Assembly (NCBI RefSeq): GCF_032854445.1
Contig: NC_088295.1
Span: 6,080,501 to 6,140,500, forward strand
DNA: 60,000 nucleotides
Origin: Liolophura sinensis
Taxonomy: Eukaryota > Mollusca > Polyplacophora > Chitonida > Chitonidae
Direction of reading: 5' to 3'
Of the stretch, positions 50,250 through 60,000 are shown piece after piece. Position numbers and translations under genes: made by a program. A model generated the notes under the pieces. That model saw only the letters and a program-made list of their open reading frames with translations. It ran no database searches and was not told the DNA's origin. Every line of letters starts with the position of its first letter. The stretch's first letter is position 1.

Positions 50250-52290
50250 TGTTATCAGCATTTTCTACGCCTTGTCAGGGACTTCCCAAAAGCTTGCACG
50301 CAGCACACCAACACAACCAACACGAAGGCACACAATCTCTCTGTCATTTTTTGTTTTTCATCAAAATGCGCGTAATATTCTGCAGCTGATACCAGCTTAT
50401 GATGTCTTAACGTACTTTTGACTATGTCGTGGGTGTCATTCATTTGACACGCTTTTAATTTACAAATATATATAACAACATATATAATTTGGCTACGTTT
50501 GCAATGAAAAAACAAGAAATCATGTATGGACAAAATAAAACAATTGGACACACGATGCCCTAGCAAATGCTTCAACACAGGAAAGGAGGCCAACGGTTCA
50601 GCACACATACAGACGACTGTTTTTGAGTTTTTTTTTACATCTGAAGAAGTTGGGCCCGTAGATTAAAGGTGTATTGGTTTTTCCAGACAAGCTACACATT
50701 ACACTAGAGTTCAAATCAAACGTTATGAAATCAAAAGTTTAAGAATAATAATTCTTGTCGACTGAAGACCAACAGCCGACGTTCAGATAAGTTTTGTGCT
50801 GCTGATGCTCGGTTATTATTACCAATCAAAGATCAACATTCCGCAGCAGTGACAACTGATTCAAATCCTTCATATCACAGTTAATCTGTTCCCCCCTCAT
50901 TGATCATTCCAGGGATACAGACAGAATTATCTTCTTTGACCAGATGCATTATAATTTCCCTAAACACCCATGATCTTAGGGCCATAATCCCCAACGACTG
51001 AAAGACCCTGGTTATTCTGATGGAAACCCTTTGTCTGACTATTACTGATGAAGCCCAGTCTTCAATCTCAGATCGTCGAAGACTAAAACACACTGTTCAT
51101 GTCGTTCAGCCCGCTATTGGACAGAACCTATCCAAGAGTTTAAACAACTGCAATGATCAGTTCCAGTTGTTAATGCATGTGTCATCGGCGTATTCTAGCT
51201 GAGCTTTACGCAACTTTATATGTATGTAACATATTGTCCTGTAAATGTAGGCCTAATATGCTATTGCCAATTGTAAACTGACATCACTGGCCCCCGTTTC
51301 GCGAAAAGTCGTCAGTCGCAGTCAGTGATAAAACTTAGTACACACTGTTATGTGCACGACTGCCGTCAGTTTCTAAATTTAGCTTGCCACTGTTTACATA
51401 ATGCTGAGTTCAGCGCCTGCTGTCTGCCTCTACCTTAGAGTATTCAAGAATGCGCTCAGTTCGGTGCCTGTTTGTTTACATCAAGTGTTCAGGAATTTTC
51501 TTATTCTAGACAATTCCACCAGGCTATATAAGACCTATGAAAGCAGGTCAAACAGAGAGAAAGGAGAATTATTGAGAGTTTGGATGCTTTTGCTGTGTAT
51601 TACTTTAGTAGGCCTTTTGTGCTGAATTTTGGTGTCTTTATAGCCTCTGGCTTTGTTATATCTCCACCGAACACTTGTTCAGTCTGAACTTGTATGTTTA
51701 ATTTGTGCTCTTGTATACACAGTGCTTATTAGTACACGGACCCTGTCTGTGGAATTTTGTGTATATTTCGTCATACGCTCAGTTATACTGTGGATTTTCC
51801 CTCTTGTGAATTTGCCTCTGAGCATTTATGCCTGTGTGGTATATAATGTGGAATATATGCGTCCGTTTGGACTTGACACCGTAAGTACTTTAGTATTTGT
51901 ATAGATACTGCTATCCTTTCTTGTTAAACTTAAGTACTTTAGTATTTGTATAAGTCTTATTATCTGTTCTTGTTAAAGCTAATAAATTGTTGTGAAATAA
52001 AATCTGCTGGTTTTGGTTACTTTTTGTGCGGCTAAACTGTCGTGTATTTCGAACAAGCCATCTCTTTATAATACAGACACTTTGGGTGGTAACAACACAG
52101 AGAAAGATCTTTCCACCAGGGCAGTTCACCCAACTCATGTACAAGACTTGCATAATGGCAGCCATGTGTGTCCACTCCAAGCTTTGCGGGTTCCAGGAAT
52201 TGGTCATGTTATATACAACAAGCCCAAACTGTAGGTGTCTTCACGTAATTACCCAATTCTACTTGTTATGGTGGTAGAACATTCAAAACC
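50250..52290. other. Spacer with no recognised gene
   Basis: Several short open frames, up to 117 codons at 50608-50255 minus, but none shows a known domain, a repeated family or paired splice signals that I can support. Confidence 0.5.
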
Positions 52291-52294
52291 CTAA

Positions 52295-52499
52295 GGCGGC
52301 CTCCGTGGCCAAGGTGGTTAGCACGCCAGCGCGGCGCAATGACCCACGAACCTCTCACCATTGCGGTCGCCGTGAGTTCAAGTCCAGTTCATGCTGGCTT
52401 CCTCTCCGGCCGCATGGATGGTCGTGTGTTTCCCCGTATAAGTGAAATATCCTTGAGTAAGGCGTAAAACTCCAATCATATAAATAAATAAATAAATTA
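52295..52499 (+). mobile_element. SINE family 2, best copy of the 5' end
   Basis: Begins GGCGGCCTCCGTGGCCAAGG, the A-box region of a Ser/Leu-type tRNA (TGGCCAAGGTGGTTAGC), then the B-box GAGTTCAAGTCC, CATGCTGGCTTCCTC and GAAATATCCTTGAGTAAGGC, and an (AAAT)n tail. An internal part of the centre is missing compared with copies at 53887 and 55908. Confidence 0.85.
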
Positions 52500-52620
52500 A
52501 AATCCTGTCTGAGGTAAATTGAAAACAGGTCGTATTTCACCGGTAATAAATGCGACCATTTGCCAACTATCACGTTGCCTTTACTGCGCTGGATTTACTC
52601 TTTATGTCGTAGTCTTTTAT
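52500..52620. repeat. Fragment of the foldback repeat family
   Basis: CTGAGGTAAATTGAAAACAG, then GACCATTTGCCAACT and ACTCTTTATGTCGTAGTCTT, similar to the arm around 6960-7075 and to 57190-57290. Confidence 0.5.
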
Positions 52621-53886
52621 ACGTGTGATAAGTTGTGTGAAAATAACTGAAACTCAAACACATTTAAAGGGAACCTTCGCCTTTATACTGTATGGCAGAG
52701 ATGAGGTTTGTTTCAAAATATAACCTGTAGAAATTAGCTGTATGATATTTGATGCGTGTATCAATTTGGATACGTCGAAACTGAGTTTTTTCTTAACATG
52801 GGCCAAAATAAATTACAAAACAATAAAACTTCACATGAATTTTAAAAAAATTTTATACAGTAACACGGTGTCATGATCTTATATATGTACATGTAAATGT
52901 ACCTGTGGCACCAAGACACAATTGACAATCCACTGGAAAGTATAGAGCATTAACATGAGCAATCTAGACCCTAACATTCTTATTAGACTCAAACATAATA
53001 GTATATATTTAAACAGTGCAATTTAAACATTAAATGATAAGATTAAAACATAAACACAAAATGACCACTTTTTGCCTACGTGATGTAATGAATAAAAAGA
53101 ATAACACTTCCTTTTCTGACTGATTCATTTTCCTCAGCACCAAGATCTCAATTATCTCTACTCACGGCCATACTCACGTTACTGTTTAGGTATAGATTAA
53201 TTATGTGTATAAATGTAGGCCTAGGATCGGGGTTTTACATATACGTCATAAGTAACAATTTCTTAGACATTTGACGACGAGCAGTCACTAGTCTTCTGGT
53301 GCCAGCGCAATGTTTAAGCAGATACACCAATGCTTACACAGATTAAACCCTTGTCAATTATGTGCTATTAACCCGTATATAGTAAATCAGACTCTGAATT
53401 TTGACTCAAAAGACACATGAAATGTATGGTTTTTATTTTTAAATATGCGGTTTTGGATGTTTCTTTAAATATGAAATCTTGTGATGGACGGTAAAATTGT
53501 TTTAAACTACATTCCTTGTAAGATCACAGCCGTCAGTCCAAATCTAAATCTAGGCACTAATCTGGTGCGATTTAGCAGTTAATTTTACCATAACGTCAAC
53601 CCCGAACACTTCCGACCATTGACGAAAATATGCATGAAAAAGAGAAATAATTTTGAGATATAAAATATTCCTAAAAGTAAATACTGGAAAAGTATTAAAG
53701 CACACACTTTTGGCAATATCCCTTTTCTATTTCCCAAATGAAAATTACTGGAGGCTCGTTTTGCGTAGCATTTGCAATTTGCACCAGGCGTAACTTTCAT
53801 TACAACACATGGAAAACATACGTCACCATGGTAAATTGGCCCGACGTAGCGTTGCGTAAGCATTGTAAAACGGGCTCCTTAATAGT

Positions 53887-54016
53887 CAACCTGCGGATGG
53901 TCGTGGGTTACCCCCGGGCTCTGCACGGCTTCCACCCACCATAATGCTGGCCGCCGTCGTATAAGTGAAATATTCTTGAGTACGGCGTAAAACACCAATC
54001 AAATAAATAAGTAAAT
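53887..54016 (+). mobile_element. SINE family 2, 3' half
   Basis: AACCTGCGGATGGTCGTGGG, CCACCATAATGCTGGCCGCC, GAAATATTCTTGAGTACGGC, tail AATCAAATAAATAAG. Confidence 0.85.
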
Positions 54017-54841
54017 CCTTAATAATCGACTGTGGTTGAGGTCTGTTGTGACGCTGTTTCAAATTCCACTGAAATCTATTACCTCTACTGAAATAAATGG
54101 TTCAATAATGTGTTACAAGTGTAACATTTATTTAAAATAATTAGTATGAATTTTTTTCAAGACGGTTAATTGCACTGAAATGTAACTTGATGCATGCCTT
54201 TCTCCTAGAAAGTTGCAGAATAAGTTCGATTTTCAAGATTGAGGCCGTTTTGTCCAGACAGTTTTAGGGACCTTGCATGATAACGGTTGATCATAATTAA
54301 TCAACACAGTACACGGCTTTACCTTATCTAGTTTGCGTCCAGTTTGGACATTTTTATGACTAATTTTGTCCAAACAGTTTTCAGGTCATGAAACAAGAAA
54401 AGAAGTCATGAAAAAAAGATTATAAGTTGAGACAATGGGAAAATAAATAAAGAGAACAAGGGGATAGGCATGGAGCACGAGAAATATACTGCTATAAAGT
54501 CTGATCACATTACACTCTATCTACATTTTGGAAGTTTATTTTTATTATCATAGCTAACAACATACGTTGGAAATAAACGACATCCATTTGTATCACGATT
54601 TGACCAGACAAAAAAATGATCGAAGTAAATATATGTATCTAGATGAAAAGTGTCTATTTTACTTAGGTACACAATTACCAAACAAATTTTACAAAGAGTG
54701 TACCTATTAAACGAAACTGAAAGGAGCATAAACATTCAAGTGCTCATAAAAGAACCATTGCATTCCAAACAGTTATCCTATTTTTGTCGGATACAAAGCC
54801 TACATGTGAATAGTCCAACAAACGTGTAAATAAGTAAACTC

Positions 54842-55032
54842 TTAAGACGTCTTGTTGTCATATCCAGGAGTTCTGGCTAGGGCGACGATACCGAGGCTGG
54901 AACAATCCGCCCAGGCTATCCAATCCCAGGCTGTTAGCCTTGTCGACTTGAGGGTACAGCCACTGGCTAGGCTGTCCGCACCACTTCTTTGTCCACTTCT
55001 CAACTAAACCAGCTTCCTGCTTCTAAAGTATT
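54842..55032 (-). pseudogene. Broken last exon of a fourth glutamate receptor
   Basis: After a kept acceptor (TTTTCTCAACAG) the minus strand reads ILxKQEAGLVEKWTKKW, with a stop (TAG) in the third codon, then ANSLGLDSLGGLF, clearly the S2-end/M4 exon (compare ANSLGLESVGGLF in B). The frame then shifts and only SLGIVALA of M4 is left, followed by a short unrelated end. M4 is truncated. No upstream exons of this copy were found between 55040 and 60000, so it is an orphan exon. Confidence 0.8.
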
Positions 55033-55242
55033 CTGTTGAGAAAAGACATCGAAGTCATAAAATAGCCAATGCAACACGCTCAGTCATCCTCACGCCATGG
55101 GCTCTTCACCTGGCTAAAACCCCACAAGTGATGAATTAATGAAGAAGAATGTAATCCCATGATATTTTTAGACATAATTTGTTTCGTACCTTTGGGCTAC
55201 CTTTTTTTACATTTTTTTCTGCTTGTTAAGTGTTAACATTTT

Positions 55243-55735
55243 GTGGCAGAGACTTCAAACTTTCACAGTAGGAACAAATTCGTGTGGGTTTCAGGATGTA
55301 CCTTGCACATTCAGTACACAGCCCTGATTCCCCGACCTCTGAATGGGAGTGTTTTACCCCATACTGTTTGTTTAGCAGTTTTGTCAAATGTTTCATCAGT
55401 CAATCTATATCAGGAATTTGAGTGGAGTTATTTCAGGCCAGGAGCGTTCGGGGCTCGGAAATGTAGGAACAGTGGTGTAAACCAGACCATTAACACGTGT
55501 ATAAACAGAAAGTTAATTGTGGAGTGTGACTACCTTTCAACACAGAAGGGAGAGGACCTCTGCAGACATACTGGCTATGCGTTTATTTATAATTTTTACA
55601 GTTAATAAGTTGGCCTCACCGAAATATTGATATAACGTTTTCTCATTGCAGACCCCTAACTCGTGACAAGCTTGGCGCCATTTGGAGCAACTTTAAAGAA
55701 GTGAAGTTTTTGGTGCGAAGCTGGAAGGTAAGCGA
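55243..55735 (+). other. Unassigned plus-strand frame and possible spliced exon
   Basis: An open frame of 120 codons (55243-55605) ends LCRHTGYAFIYNFYS. Fifty bases on, CATTGCAG (55646-55653) and GGTAAGC (55730) bracket a short exon-like piece reading LTRDKLGAIWSNFKEVKFLV. GYAFIYNFY and the second piece faintly recall the start of a caspase p20 domain (GY-LIINN ... D-L---F--L-F-V). The phases of the two parts do not join and the central R-GT motif is missing. It may be a gene remnant or chance. Confidence 0.2.
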
Positions 55736-55907
55736 CATAAATAAGCCATTTTAATCATGCTTAATGACGTTAACTAAAAAGACAAAATCACAAACTCACT
55801 TGCGGATTGAAACATCGATGGATTTAATATAGCGGTGACTAACAAGGACTATCACGTTTGTTTCCATTAAAATGGGAAATGTATCACGACTGATGGTAAG
55901 TTACTCA

Positions 55908-56053
55908 CAGCAACCTGCGGATGGTCGTGGGTTTCCCACGGGCTCTGCCCGGTTTCCACACACCATAGTGCTGGCAACCGTCGTATAAATGAAATATTCT
56001 TCACTACATCATTCAAGACCAATCAAATAAATAAACAAATAAATAAATAAATC
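55908..56053 (+). mobile_element. SINE family 2, 3' half
   Basis: CAACCTGCGGATGGTCGTGG, GGCTCTGCCCGGTTTCC, GTCGTATAAATGAAATATTC, then a long (AAAT)n tail. Confidence 0.85.
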
Positions 56054-56059
56054 AGTAAG

Positions 56060-57040
56060 GTATTTCAGGAAGGTATTTCTTGTCGACTGTGGAAAGGTTT
56101 TCACTTCCAGAAAATGCAATGATTTTGGGCGAAAACGATGTTCGTAATCCTAGCGTAATTATCTGTACTCAGACTAATTCCTGGTAGTATGTGGTGATAT
56201 TAATGCGCGGCAGATGTCTTAAGCTTTAACTGTGTCACATATACACAGTGTATTATACGTGGTATTTGTGAGTTCTACGAATCGCATCAAGAAACGATCT
56301 TCCGAACAGTTTCGAAAACCGTTTCTGAGGCCTCCTTAACCATTGTTCCCTTGCCATTGTCCAATCGCCTGGTTACATCCACTTCTAAAGGGCTTGAGCC
56401 TGACATAAAGAATGCCTTGTAATCTCCACATTCTCTTACCGGTAATGATACGTGTCTTTAATCGAACATTTTGCCATGTTCGGTTAGGAAATTCAAAATC
56501 TCAATTTTATTACTACTTCTGCTTCTTGGGTGACAACGCCGGTGCCCCCCTCCAACAAAACGGTCAATCGAACGGTTGATTGGTGTTCACTCGTGTGACG
56601 CCAGGATCCATCGTAAAGTATTTCTACACACAGAGTTCGACTCTGTGCGTAGAAAATCTATTTATTTGATTCATTGAAGCCATCATCGGAACGCCTTTCT
56701 GGAAGATGTATTTTAAGGGAAATTATTGTCCGTTAGGTGAAAACAAAGGACTATATCTCATTAGTGTTCCTTTCAAGTCAGACATAATTACAACTTACAG
56801 ATATTGGAGTATAGTGTAAACATTATATTGCATTTTAATTCGGCCTGGTCGTATTTACTGGAATTTACGAAAACATTTTTTTTGGTTAAAATACTGCAAG
56901 TAGCGAGTGTTTTCAGAAATGTAATGTAACTTTAATGACACGCTCACGTACTTTTAAAGTTGATAAATATTTTAAAAACGTGTAAAAATCCTTTTTAAAT
57001 TCATGTACCATCCATGTACCCATTTACATTTATAGGGAAC
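56060..57040. other. Spacer with no recognised gene
   Basis: No conserved frame. A short inverted pair ACACAGAGTTCGACTCTGTG lies at 56629-56648. Confidence 0.4.
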
Positions 57041-57049
57041 AAAAAGCGA

Positions 57050-57600
57050 TCCTGGATTTCTAGACCAGTGACGTCTAATAGATTGTAATTAACATCATTG
57101 CACATTTTTACGTAATTATGCCGAAGCCATTGTAGCAGGGGACGTTTGATATACCACCATTTTACACGAACAGTTAGAAGAAAAACCTAACCGAGGTAAA
57201 TTGACAGGAGATCACGTTTGATCATTACCGGCTGTCATACTGTCGTGACTGCTCTGGTTTTGCTCTCTATGTTGTAAGTCTTTAACTGTATCGTATTCCT
57301 CCATAAACCAGGATTCTGCTGGTGTACTAAGCATTCTCGAGGCGTGGCCCCTGTACATTACTTTAATGTTGTTTTATGTTAAATTACTCGTTTCGAGTAA
57401 TTCCAGACCTGCGACATGTAACAAATTGCAGTTGACATCACTGTATCCTCCCCAACCCCACCCCTCCCCTCAATTCTGCGGTAGCTATGGTGCTATGGGG
57501 CATGCAATTTGATACTATTTATGCATTTACATGAATAGTTAGAATAAAACCTTGACTGAGGTAAACTGACAAGAAACAGTATTTTACAGCTATAAAACTG
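57050..57600. repeat. Two direct copies of the foldback repeat family
   Basis: Copy 1 (57058-57290): CTAGACCAGTGACGTCTAAT, then ACACGAACAGTTAGAAG and CTCTCTATGTTGTAAGTCTT. Copy 2 (57405-57600): CCAGACCTGCGACATGTAAC, GGTAGCTATGGTGCTATGGG, TTGACTGAGGTAAACTGACA. The linker (57300-57360, ATTCTGCTGGTGTACTAAGC) matches the sequence at 6735-6770. Confidence 0.65.
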
Positions 57601-57853
57601 TACAGGCTTGATTGTATAAGTATTTGAGGAAAACTGAATGTATTTTATTAGAATAAAGTTGTATTTATTTGTGTTGCAGTTGTTAGGATGTATGGGGTCT
57701 GTGGATATTAGAACTAACGAACATATAATACGGTATTCAAATGTACAGCAAAGTTGCTGTACAGGAAGAGATAAGCAATGCTGTGCACTTATGATCGTGA
57801 CAAAAGCACCTGGCTCAATGCGCGCACATTTTATCATGATTTGGTGTTTCTGA

Positions 57854-59320
57854 TATTGTGAGGCCGTAAGATCGAATCCAGCTTCCCTTGCTTCGGCCAC
57901 GGCTATTAGCCAGCGGGTTTGTCACAGGTTCTGTCAGAGGAAAGTTAAACAGGTTCTGAAGGATCCCACTGTGCAAGAAACACTTGCTGACCTTCATAGT
58001 AAATTTGTCATCACTGTAGCAGACAAGGCTCCTAATAATGTCATCTTTATTTGCAAGAATTATTATTATCACATTCTTGTTCAAGAGCTATGCGCATCTA
58101 CAACGACATCCACGTATTCTGCTACTACATGTGCTCTGGAGGAACTATTTAACAAAAATAAAACCTGTCTTAAAGAAAGGCGCATAAATATACCTACCCG
58201 TCACACAGAAATACCACAACTTTACTGGATTCCTAAAATGCATAAATCCCCATTCAAGGCTCGATTTATTGCAGGTTCAAGAAGCTGTACCACCAAACTC
58301 TTGTCAACCCTACTTACGAGAGCGTTACAAGAAGTAAAGTCATTTTGGAATAAGTATTGTTGTGCCATAACAAAAAAATTCAGGTGTCAACTGCACGTGG
58401 ATTCTTAACAACTCCAAACGTCTTACAGAAGAACTTGATCCTCATATGCATATACCGTACAAAGACGTACCCACATGGGATTTCTCTACTCTCTATACTA
58501 CGATTCCTCACAAAGATCTTATTGAAAGAATATCGTCGTTAATTGTCTCGGTCTTTACTAAAACAGGTCACCGTTACATTAACGTCAGAAGCAATAAGGC
58601 TTTCTTTAGTTCTACTCTTTATAAAGGTTACCACTCATGGGATGTTACATTATTTATTGAATTACTTGAATTTCTCATTAATAACATCTTTGTGAAATTC
58701 GGAGATACCATTTACCAACAGTGCATAGGTATTGCAATGGGTACCAATTGTGCGCCTCTTTTGGCAGACCTATACCTGTTTTCATATGAATACAACTATA
58801 TGCAGAAATTACTTAAAAGTAATATCTTTAAAGCTCGATCCTTTTCATTCACCAAGCGGTATATTGATGATCTACTGGTGTTAAATAATCCCCATATTGC
58901 TGAAGCGGTGAAGGAAATCTATCCGCCTGCATTGGATTTAAAGGAGACAACAGATAGTCCTGATAGTACATCTTATTTGGATCTATATCTGTACAAAGAC
59001 GAACAAGGTCTCCTTTCACGCCGCCTTTACGACAAAAGGGATAATTTCAATTTTGATATTGTAAATTATCATTATTTAGATAGCAATATACCAAAGGGTC
59101 CTGCATATGGCGTATACATATCTCGCCTTGTAGCATTTGGCAGATCTTGCGTTATGATGACTTTAATCTGCGTCACAAGTTGCTAGTTCAAAAACTAGTT
59201 TGTCAAGGATACTCCATCAAACGCCTTCATTCTAAGTTTCTCAAATTTTACAATGAGTATAACACTCTCGTTGGCAGGTATGGACAGAGCGTTCAGAATC
59301 TCTGGCGATCTGCATTGTGA
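57854..59320 (+). mobile_element. Penelope-like retroelement reverse transcriptase, decayed
   Basis: The frame gives RKVKQVLKDPTVQETLADLH, FVITVADKAPNNVIFICK, LYWIPKMHKSPFKARFIAGS, then motif A WDFSTLYTTIPHKDL, motif B GIAMGTNCAPLLADLYLF, motif C RYIDDLLVL (two catalytic Asp), and a thumb segment LRYDDFNLRHKLLVQKLVCQ ending LWRSAL-stop. This order is that of Penelope-like elements. Two frame breaks are present: at a run of seven A near 58372-58378, and near 59140-59150. No C-terminal GIY-YIG endonuclease follows the thumb. The N-terminus before 57854 is missing, so an N-terminal endonuclease, as described for Naiad-type elements, could have been lost. This is a dead copy. Confidence 0.85.
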
Positions 59321-59465
59321 TCAACCACATAGACGGCGCTGTTATCCCTATGTACATATCTATCACGTACATGGTATTTAACAACATAGATGGCGCTGGT
59401 GTCCCAGTGTAACCGTCTATCTTGTATGTCATGCGTAACATCATAGATGGCGCCTCTTGTAGCAT
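59320..59465. repeat. ~57-60-bp direct repeats after the retroelement
   Basis: About 2.5 units sharing AACA-CATAGATGGCGCTG, GTGTCCCAGTGTAACC-like and CTATCTTGTATGTCATG-like blocks, directly after the RT stop. They may belong to the 3' part of the element. Confidence 0.7.
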
Positions 59466-60000
59466 GAGGTCTTTACATATTAACGGGAAAGACGTAATCG
59501 TCCGTTACTTTTGAATCACAATCTGATCGGTTAGGGTCTGTAACGCTCGTCATTTTCAAACTGTATCTAATACCGCTTAACCTGGGGCTAACCTGCTAAT
59601 TACATCAGCATTATGCCTTTATGAACAGTTGCAATTAAAGCGCGACTGAGATACTTGTTTAATTGTTATTTGATATGGAACTCATTCACGGACTACGAAT
59701 ATGAACTTTGATATGGAATTCATGCCTGGAATATTCATTGTCTGCCCGGCATCATTGAAAACTGATGACCGCTTCTCTCTTGTGTGTTACCGGCTTTATT
59801 TCTTATTTGTATAATTTCTTACATACCTTTGTCTTTGGGAGTTAGTGTTAAACGTTGTTTTGGAAATGGACACTGCGATTATCGACTTGGAACGCCCTTT
59901 ACGGACTACGAATGGTATAGGAATGTCGGACTTGACGCTTATATACATATCTGGTGAAGAATGGCCGTTTACATCGAGACATCCGACTTCGTCCGCATAT
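59466..60000. other. Right end of window, likely 3' flank of the retroelement
   Basis: No gene seen. Short repeats GATATGGAACTCATTCACGG / GATATGGAATTCATGCCTGG (59671, 59708) and ACGGACTACGAAT (59687, 59893) suggest the element's terminal region continues. Confidence 0.4.

Noticed and set aside
50255-50608. 117-codon minus-strand frame
   Set aside because: Partly overlaps the end of the 48-bp array neighbourhood and shows no recognisable domain or splice pairing.
58446-59186. Separate 246-codon gene
   Set aside because: It is the central part of the Penelope-like reverse transcriptase; the homology continues in other frames on both sides.

Overview
This is eukaryotic, intron-rich DNA: exons of 90-330 bp with AG/GT borders, introns of 0.2-4 kb, two families of tRNA-derived SINEs, and many minisatellites. 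The SINE tails, the Penelope-like element and the tandem receptor cluster suggest a marine invertebrate, probably a mollusc or other lophotrochozoan. The species cannot be fixed from the sequence. There is no prokaryotic gene organisation.

The main content is a tandem cluster of ionotropic glutamate receptor (iGluR) genes, all on the minus strand. Gene A (11062 down to 1, cut by the window edge) shows ten exons: signal peptide, amino-terminal domain (ATD), and ligand-binding segment S1 up to just before M1. Gene B (32994 to 17241) and gene C (46405 to 36184) each have 13 recognisable exons, from signal peptide through ATD, S1, M1, pore loop, M3, S2, M4 and stop. Intron positions and phases match among the three, so they arose by tandem duplication. 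A fourth member survives only as a broken last exon (55032 to 54842).

B and C share an Asp where AMPA/kainate receptors have the ligand-binding Glu, and a Glu at the pore Q/R site. Both also carry small indels in ATD exons: B exon 6, C exon 5 and probably C exon 1. They are therefore either recent pseudogenes or affected by assembly indels. Gene A is intact as far as it can be seen.

Minisatellites of about 20, 25, 34, 48, 50, 55 and 82 bp fill the introns and flanks. One 50-bp array stops about 10 bp from the stop codon of B. Another, in intron 9 of B and C, is built from copies of the exon 9 splice donor. From 47 to 60 kb the DNA is mostly intergenic: a 48-bp minisatellite, SINEs, copies of a foldback repeat, and a decayed Penelope-like element at the right end. 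A decayed pogo-type transposon lies in intron 8 of B.
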